Source: Gammaproteobacteria bacterium
GTDB lineage: Bacteria > Pseudomonadota > Gammaproteobacteria > HTCC5015
Assembly: GCA_016928055.1 (NCBI GenBank)
Contig: JAFGLM010000030.1
Span: forward strand, 31,923 to 95,922
Direction: 5' to 3'
Length of the DNA stretch: 64,000 bases
Positions within the stretch are counted from its first letter, which is position 1. Every line of letters starts with the position of its first letter. A model generated the notes under the pieces. The model was not told where the DNA came from and made no database searches. It worked only from the letters and a program-made list of their open reading frames with translations. Made by a program: the position numbers and the translations under genes. Below, in pieces: positions 59,430 to 64,000 of the stretch.

Positions 59430-60143
59430 CTAACTATCCCGAATTGATTCCCGGCCTGAGCTCTTGGTTGCTTTGGTTTCTTTACTGCTTGCAGATTTTT
59501 CCTGCAAATCAAAAACCTCGCCTTTAAAAATCCACACTTTGACACCGATGATACCGTAGGTGGTCTTTGCTTCTGCGACGCTATAATCGATATCAGCGCG
59601 CAATGTATGCAATGGTACCCGACCTTCGCGATACCACTCCGTGCGTGCAATTTCAGCACCGTTTAAGCGGCCGCCAACACTTACTTTGATACCGAGTGCG
59701 CCCAGGCGCATGGTGTTAGTTACAGCGCGACGCATCGCACGACGAAACATAATGCGGCGTTCCAGTTGCTGCGCAATGCCTTCTGCAACCAGTCTTGCAT
59801 CCAATTCAGGTTTACGAATTTCTTCAATATTAATTTTGATCGTATTACGCGAAATTCCCAAAATCTCGGCAACTTCCAGACGTAAACGCTCGATATCCTC
59901 ACCCTTCTTGCCAATCACAATACCCGGACGCGCCGAGTGAATAGTGATCACAGCCTGCTTGGCAGGACGTTCAATCTGTATACGACTGACAGAAGCTTGT
60001 GCCAGTCTTTTACGAATATGTTCGCGCACCGCCAGGTCTTCATGCAAAGACTTGGCAAACTCGCCTTTTTCCGCATACCACTTTGACGTCCAATCGGTCG
60101 CTATGCCGAGTCGTATTCCGGTGGGATGTACTTTTTGTCCCAT
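59430..60143 (-). CDS. rpsC: 30S ribosomal protein S3 (uS3)
   Basis: This 237-residue protein starts [18 protein letters not shown]. The KH domain includes [17 protein letters not shown], and the C-terminal domain has [20 protein letters not shown]. It lies at the mRNA entry site. The C-terminal tail is Ser/Lys-rich and variable. It follows rplV by 26 bases. Confidence 0.98.
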   Translation of the reverse strand: MGQKVHPTGIRLGIATDWTSKWYAEKGEFAKSLHEDLAVREHIRKRLAQASVSRIQIERPAKQAVITIHSARPGIVIGKKGEDIERLRLEVAEILGISRNTIKINIEEIRKPELDARLVAEGIAQQLERRIMFRRAMRRAVTNTMRLGALGIKVSVGGRLNGAEIARTEWYREGRVPLHTLRADIDYSVAEAKTTYGIIGVKVWIFKGEVFDLQEKSASSKETKATKSSGRESIRDS

Positions 60144-60169
60144 ACGCTAGGTACCTTATCTATTTCTCT

Positions 60170-60499
60170 TTAATCGCCAACCGCAACAGTGATATGGCTG
60201 GTTCGTTTTAAAATCCGCATGCCACGGCCTTTGGCGCGAGGCTGGAAACGTTTAAATGTCGGGCCTTCATCAACGTGGATGGTGGCCACTTTTAACTCAT
60301 CAATATCCGCACCTTCATTATGTTCGGCATTAGCAATCGCCGATTCGAGGACCTTTTTCACCAGACTCGCACCTTTCTTGCTACTAAAGGTAAGGATGTC
60401 CAGCGCACGACCAACCGGCAACCCGCGCACCTGATCAGCCACCAAACGACACTTTTGCGGCGATATACGTGCGTAACGATGTTTGGCAATTACATTCAT
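60170..60499 (-). CDS. rplV: 50S ribosomal protein L22 (uL22)
   Basis: This 109-residue protein lines the exit tunnel. It has [19 protein letters not shown] and the beta-hairpin region ending [16 protein letters not shown]. It follows rpsS by 15 bases. Confidence 0.98.
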   Translation of the reverse strand: MNVIAKHRYARISPQKCRLVADQVRGLPVGRALDILTFSSKKGASLVKKVLESAIANAEHNEGADIDELKVATIHVDEGPTFKRFQPRAKGRGMRILKRTSHITVAVGD

Positions 60500-60514
60500 G
60501 CTTTAGTCTCTCGC

Positions 60515-60787
60515 TTACTTGGCTTTTCTATCCGCTGCGTGGCCACGGAATGTACGGGTCGGCGCGAATTCACCTAATTTGTGTCCTACCATATTTTCAC
60601 TAACCAGCACCGGAACATGCTGCTTGCCGTTATGAATAGCGAGCGTTAAACCAACCATCTCAGGCACAATCATTGAACGGCGTGACCATGTTTTGATCGG
60701 TCGTTTATCTTTACTCTCAGTTGCCTTATCCACCTTGGCCACCAGATGATGATCAATAAATGGACCTTTCTTTAACGAACGTGGCAC
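60515..60787 (-). CDS. rpsS: 30S ribosomal protein S19 (uS19)
   Basis: This 90-residue head protein starts [19 protein letters not shown] and has [20 protein letters not shown] and [16 protein letters not shown], all standard. It follows rplB by 22 bases. Confidence 0.98.
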   Translation of the reverse strand: MPRSLKKGPFIDHHLVAKVDKATESKDKRPIKTWSRRSMIVPEMVGLTLAIHNGKQHVPVLVSENMVGHKLGEFAPTRTFRGHAADRKAK

Positions 60788-60809
60788 AACTCTACCCTCT
60801 TAATCCGAT

Positions 60810-61637
60810 TTACTTGCTCTTACGCCGACGCACGATCATGTTATCGGTACGTTTGTTGGCGCGTGTTTTATAACCTTTGGTTGGTGTGCCCCAGGGACTG
60901 ACCGGATGACGACCACCTGAAGTTCTACCTTCACCACCACCATGCGGGTGATCAACTGGATTCATCACAACACCGCGAACGGTAGGTCGAACTCCGCGCC
61001 ATCGTGTCGCACCAGCCTTACCCAAAGACCGTAAATTATGTTCAGGATTGGAAACCGTACCAATGGTTGCGCGGCAATCAATAAACACCTTGCGTGTCTC
61101 ACCTGAGCGTAACCGCAAGGTTGCATGCGCACCTTCTCTCGCGACCATCTGCACTGCACTACCGGCACTGCGTGCCAGCTGCGCACCCTTGCCTGGCTTT
61201 AATTCCACGCAGTGAATTTCAGTTCCCACTGGAACATTGCGTAAAGGCAAGGTATTACCTGTTTTGATCGGAGCATCAACACCGGAATACAAGGTATCGC
61301 CGGCCTGAATGCCCTTTGGTGCAATGATGTAGCGACGCTCACCATCAGCGTATAACAACAAGGCAATATGCGCGCTGCGATTGGGATCGTATTCAATACG
61401 CTCAACCTTGGCAGCAATGCCATCCTTGTCGCGTTTAAAATCAATGATTCGATAACGTTGCTTATGACCGCCACCCTGATGCCGGGTGGTTATTCGACCA
61501 ACATTATTGCGACCGCCATTTTTGGCTTTCTTTTCCAACAACGGCTCATGCGGGCCACCTTTGTAGAGCTCGGGTGACACGACTTTCACCACAAAACGGC
61601 GTCCGGCTGATGTTGGTTTGGTTTTTACGATTGCCAT
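60810..61637 (-). CDS. rplB: 50S ribosomal protein L2 (uL2)
   Basis: This 275-residue protein is near the peptidyl-transferase centre. The signature [20 protein letters not shown] includes the conserved His near the active site. [20 protein letters not shown] lies in the N-terminal OB domain. It follows rplW by 6 bases. Confidence 0.98.
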   Translation of the reverse strand: MAIVKTKPTSAGRRFVVKVVSPELYKGGPHEPLLEKKAKNGGRNNVGRITTRHQGGGHKQRYRIIDFKRDKDGIAAKVERIEYDPNRSAHIALLLYADGERRYIIAPKGIQAGDTLYSGVDAPIKTGNTLPLRNVPVGTEIHCVELKPGKGAQLARSAGSAVQMVAREGAHATLRLRSGETRKVFIDCRATIGTVSNPEHNLRSLGKAGATRWRGVRPTVRGVVMNPVDHPHGGGEGRTSGGRHPVSPWGTPTKGYKTRANKRTDNMIVRRRKSK

Positions 61638-61643
61638 AACTAA

Positions 61644-61943
61644 TTAACCTTCAGCACCTTCAAAGCTGATGTCCTGACCTGCTGCCAGGCGAACATAAGC
61701 CTTTTTATAATCTTTGCGCTTACCAAGCTGCTGCTGGAAACGCTTACTTTTACCTTTCACATTAACAACACGCACCGCATCAACCTTGACATCAAACATC
61801 AGCTCAACAGCTTTTTTGACTTCTGTCTTGCTGGCGTCCGGCAATACTTTAAATACGTGTTGAGATGCCTTGTCCGCCGCTAGCGTACTTTTTTCCGACA
61901 CGTGTGGCGTGAGTAAAACCTGCATTAATCTTTCCTGATTCAC
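61644..61943 (-). CDS. rplW: 50S ribosomal protein L23 (uL23)
   Basis: This 99-residue exit-tunnel protein is the docking site of trigger factor and SRP. It has [20 protein letters not shown] and the ending [20 protein letters not shown]. The start overlaps the rplD stop by 4 bases. Confidence 0.97.
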   Translation of the reverse strand: MNQERLMQVLLTPHVSEKSTLAADKASQHVFKVLPDASKTEVKKAVELMFDVKVDAVRVVNVKGKSKRFQQQLGKRKDYKKAYVRLAAGQDISFEGAEG

Positions 61944-62551
61944 GCCAGCATCTCCTCAACTCGCTTAACCGAATCAACGGTCATTACCACCTTGTCGAAG
62001 CGAATCAAATCAACCGGATTCACACCTGTCGCATCAACCACTTCAACATCGCGCAGATTACGTGCCGCCAGATACAAATTAATGTCATCGCTTTCAGTAA
62101 CAATCAGCGCACTGCCAATATCAAGCCGCTTAAGTTTTTCGGTCAGCTGCTTGGTCTTGGGCGCATCGACAGCCAATGCATCCACCACCAGCAAACGACC
62201 CTGACGCAGCAACTCGGATAGCAGCGAGCGCATAGCACCCTGATACATCTTACGATTCACTTTTTGTGAATGATCCTGCGGTCTGGCTGCAAAAGTGACC
62301 CCACCGGTGCGCCAGATAGGGCTGCGTATGGTGCCGGCGCGTGCGCGACCGGTACCCTTTTGTTTAAACGGCTTGACTCCGCCGCCACTGACATCCGATC
62401 GGTTCTTTTGTGCGCGTGTACCGGAGCGTGCACCGGCCATATAGGCGACAACAACCTGATGAATCAACGGCTCATTGAATTCGCGTCCGAACGCCAGCTC
62501 GGACAACTCGATTTTCTTTTTCGCCTTATGCAGCGTAACTTCCATACCCAT
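61940..62551 (-). CDS. rplD: 50S ribosomal protein L4 (uL4)
   Basis: This 203-residue protein has the long tunnel loop containing [20 protein letters not shown] and the globular ending with [12 protein letters not shown]. In E. coli L4 is the autogenous regulator of the S10 operon through the mRNA leader; whether it acts on the hairpins at 63248-63332 is an open question. It starts 4 bases after the rplC stop. Confidence 0.98.
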   Translation of the reverse strand: MGMEVTLHKAKKKIELSELAFGREFNEPLIHQVVVAYMAGARSGTRAQKNRSDVSGGGVKPFKQKGTGRARAGTIRSPIWRTGGVTFAARPQDHSQKVNRKMYQGAMRSLLSELLRQGRLLVVDALAVDAPKTKQLTEKLKRLDIGSALIVTESDDINLYLAARNLRDVEVVDATGVNPVDLIRFDKVVMTVDSVKRVEEMLA

Positions 62552-62555
62552 GACC

Positions 62556-63191
62556 TTACTTGGTTGCCGGCCGCACGATCAGCGTACCGCCTGTCGCGCC
62601 AGGCACGGCGCCTTTGACCAAAATCAGGTTGCGTTCAGTATCGACACGAACAACATCCAGGTTCTGTGCGGTGATCTGTACGTTACCCATCTGGCCAGCC
62701 ATTTTTTTGCCTTTCACCACTCGCCCCGGGGTCTGGTTCTGTCCCGTTGATCCGGGTGCGCGATGCGAAAGGGAATTACCATGCGTCGCATCCTGCATAT
62801 GAAAATGATAACGTTTGATAACACCGGCAAATCCCTTACCTTTACTGGTACCCGTCACATTCAGTTGCTTGGCTTCGGCAAAAAGATCCACCTTGATTTC
62901 CGAGCCCAGGGTCAACTCGGTACCTTCATTCTCATCAAGGCGAAATTCCCATAAACCATCGCCCGCCTCGACTCCCGCTTTGGCAAAATGCCCGGCTATG
63001 GGCTTGCTGACACGGGATGCACGACGCTGGCCGCGAGTTACCTGGACTGCTCGATAACCATCGTTCTCGATGGTCTTCAGCTGGGTCACCTTGTTGGGCT
63101 CTACTTCGATCACAGTGACGGGCACGGAAACACCGTCTTCTGTAAAGACGCGTGTCATACCTGTTTTGCGACCGATTAAACCTATAGTCAT
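62556..63191 (-). CDS. rplC: 50S ribosomal protein L3 (uL3)
   Basis: This 211-residue protein initiates 23S rRNA assembly. It starts [20 protein letters not shown]; the frame extends upstream to 63281 but that part overlaps a leader hairpin and is not L3 sequence. [20 protein letters not shown] and [19 protein letters not shown] are the L3 signatures. It is separated from rpsJ by 326 bases, unusually far. Confidence 0.98.
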   Translation of the reverse strand: MTIGLIGRKTGMTRVFTEDGVSVPVTVIEVEPNKVTQLKTIENDGYRAVQVTRGQRRASRVSKPIAGHFAKAGVEAGDGLWEFRLDENEGTELTLGSEIKVDLFAEAKQLNVTGTSKGKGFAGVIKRYHFHMQDATHGNSLSHRAPGSTGQNQTPGRVVKGKKMAGQMGNVQITAQNLDVVRVDTERNLILVKGAVPGATGGTLIVRPATK

Positions 63192-63247
63192 TTGCTCATT
63201 CCTACCGATTATTCCAGCGAACCAGCCAAAACATTTGCCGATTCGAT

Positions 63248-63280
63248 AAAAAATGCGCCCGTCTTGATAACTCGGGCGCA
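63248..63280 (-). terminator. Terminator/attenuator-like hairpin upstream of rplC
   Basis: On the minus strand an 8-base-pair stem TGCGCCCG/CGGGCGCA (63280-63254) with an 11-base loop is followed directly by six T (63253-63248). This is a classical rho-independent terminator shape, 57 bases before the rplC start codon. Confidence 0.7.
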
Positions 63281-63299
63281 TCAGCGAATTCGACGAAAA

Positions 63300-63332
63300 C
63301 GGCTCGGCGCAGATAACTCGTGCGCCGAGCCG
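63300..63332 (-). promoter_or_regulatory. Strong leader hairpin upstream of rplC
   Basis: A perfect 12-base-pair stem (CGGCTCGGCGCA pairing with TGCGCCGAGCCG) encloses the 9-base loop CGAGTTATC on the minus strand. It precedes the terminator-like hairpin by 19 bases, and the same nonamer CGAGTTATC recurs in that hairpin. TTTT follows the stem. Confidence 0.75.
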
Positions 63333-63344
63333 CGAAAGTCGCGA

Positions 63345-63373
63345 ATTCTACCACAAAATCTGTGGCCTGTTAC
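63345..63373 (-). promoter_or_regulatory. Promoter in the rpsJ-rplC spacer
   Basis: On the minus strand GTAACA (63373-63368), a 17-base spacer, and TAGAAT (63350-63345) with an extended -10 TGG just upstream form a plausible sigma70 promoter. Transcription would start near 63338, just ahead of the first hairpin, giving an rplC leader of about 147 bases. Confidence 0.5.
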
Positions 63374-63517
63374 ACCCAGTATTGGGGCGCCGCTTATAGC
63401 GGACTTAATGTTACTGCGACCGAAGCCGCTGAGTTCTTACTATCCCTCTTAAAGAGAGAGCGCCCAACAACCCTCTAAAGATTGCTGGATTTTAACCGCC
63501 TAACTAATTGAATTTAA

Positions 63518-63841
63518 TCAACTTAACTTAATTTGCACATCGACACCCGCCGCCAGATCAAGTTTCATCAAAGCATCAACCGTTTTATCGGTCGGTTCGA
63601 TGATATCCATCAGGCGTTTGTGGGTTCGAATTTCGTATTGATCTCGTGCATCCTTATTAACATGCGGCGAAATCAGGATAGTGCATCGTTCCTTCTTGGT
63701 TGGCAACGGTATCGGCCCATGCACCCGTGCACCGGTACGCTTCGCCGTTTCGACGATTTCCGATGCCGAGCGGTCTATCAAACGATGATCGAACGCCTTC
63801 AATCGAATACGAATAGTCTGTGCCTTTTTAGTTGTTGCCAT
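63518..63841 (-). CDS. rpsJ: 30S ribosomal protein S10 (uS10)
   Basis: This 107-residue protein also serves as NusE in antitermination. It has [20 protein letters not shown] and the signature [20 protein letters not shown]. It lies 47 bases after tuf, so it may be read from the str operon. Confidence 0.97.
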   Translation of the reverse strand: MATTKKAQTIRIRLKAFDHRLIDRSASEIVETAKRTGARVHGPIPLPTKKERCTILISPHVNKDARDQYEIRTHKRLMDIIEPTDKTVDALMKLDLAAGVDVQIKLS

Positions 63842-63888
63842 AATTTAAATCTCTTAAGTTCAGATTCAAAATCCCAAACAGGACTTGA

Positions 63889-64000
63889 TTACTCAATAAT
63901 CTTCGCCACCACACCGGCACCCACGGTACGACCGCCTTCGCGAATCGCAAAGCGTAAGCCTTCTTCCATCGCGATCGGGTTGATCAGCGTCACCGTCAGC
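63889..64000 (-). CDS. tuf: Elongation factor Tu (C-terminal end, cut by window edge)
   Basis: The last 36 codons or so of EF-Tu run from the window edge to TAA at 63889. The sequence [19 protein letters not shown] followed by VVAKIIE is the unmistakable C-terminus of the family. The rest lies outside the window. Confidence 0.96.
   Translation of the reverse strand, partial: LTVTLINPIAMEEGLRFAIREGGRTVGAGVVAKIIE

Larger units (their letters stand above)
63192..63517 (-). other. Long rpsJ-rplC spacer with promoter and leader hairpins
   Basis: In most relatives rpsJ and rplC lie some tens of bases apart. Here 326 bases separate them. The spacer holds a promoter-like element (63345-63373) followed by two strong hairpins in the presumed rplC leader. 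The 145 bases nearest rpsJ show no feature I can name. Confidence 0.7.

Overview
The window reads as a chromosomal segment of a gammaproteobacterium. The evidence is the conserved block miaB-phoH-ybeY-corC-lnt-leuS, the block ssb-MFS-uvrA, and the complete spc and alpha ribosomal operons with the S10 operon except for where tuf runs off the right edge. Genus cannot be fixed from the sequence alone. I see no rRNA, tRNA, CRISPR array, insertion sequence or prophage. The housekeeping blocks frame a large surface-polysaccharide locus that is visibly AT-richer than its surroundings.

Layout. 1-4139 (minus): 5'-part of leuS, preceded by a Wzz chain-length regulator and a bifunctional mannose-1-P guanylyltransferase/mannose-6-P isomerase. 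These two sit between lnt and leuS and have their own promoter. 4211-10021 (minus): lnt, corC, ybeY, phoH, a HicBA toxin-antitoxin pair, miaB. 10022-10762: long intergenic stretch with a perfect CRP-type palindrome upstream of a plus-strand WecA-like initiating transferase. 11929-25302 (minus): rfbD-C-A-B (dTDP-L-rhamnose), three glycosyltransferases, two methyltransferases, an MBOAT plus SGNH acylation pair, a protein of unknown function, and a Wzx flippase. 25765-27228: Wzy polymerase, alone on the plus strand. 27299-36523 (minus): a nonulosonic acid (legionaminate-like) block with NeuB, NeuA, NeuC/LegG, LegB, a CBS-nucleotidyltransferase, an extra SDR, a KpsS/KpsC-like candidate transferase, a methyltransferase and a ParB-like unknown. 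36668-37653: an ops element, RfaH, and a MarR-type EPS regulator with its promoter. 37800-39002: a DUF4143-type ATPase. 39052-40945: rmd and gmd (GDP-D-rhamnose), inserted directly behind ssb. 41013-45731: ssb, MFS transporter, uvrA. 45821-49894 (plus): flavin reductase and E1-alpha, E1-beta and E2 of a 2-oxoacid dehydrogenase. 49906-64000 (minus): rplQ back to tuf.

How the parts fit. The WecA-like enzyme would load a sugar-1-phosphate on undecaprenyl phosphate. The Rml, Gmd/Rmd/ManC and nonulosonate enzymes supply L-rhamnose, D-rhamnose and a CMP-nonulosonate. Glycosyltransferases assemble a repeat unit that may be methylated and O-acylated. Wzx exports it, Wzy polymerises it, and Wzz sets chain length. 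No Wza/Wzc export machinery is visible, which favours an O-antigen over a capsule. The minus-strand operon appears to be RfaH-controlled: a 13-base ops match lies between rfaH and neuB.

The most notable points are these. (1) The legionaminate-like pathway lacks LegC aminotransferase and LegH acetyltransferase but has an added reductase-type SDR, which suggests a different, possibly 9-deoxy, nonulosonic acid. (2) A 61-codon ORF exactly fills the neuB-neuA gap. (3) A vestigial SSB C-terminal tail lies behind rmd and differs from the resident ssb tail only at synonymous positions. (4) A promoter followed by twin hairpins with the same loop sequence lies between rpsJ and rplC, and the second hairpin looks like an attenuator.
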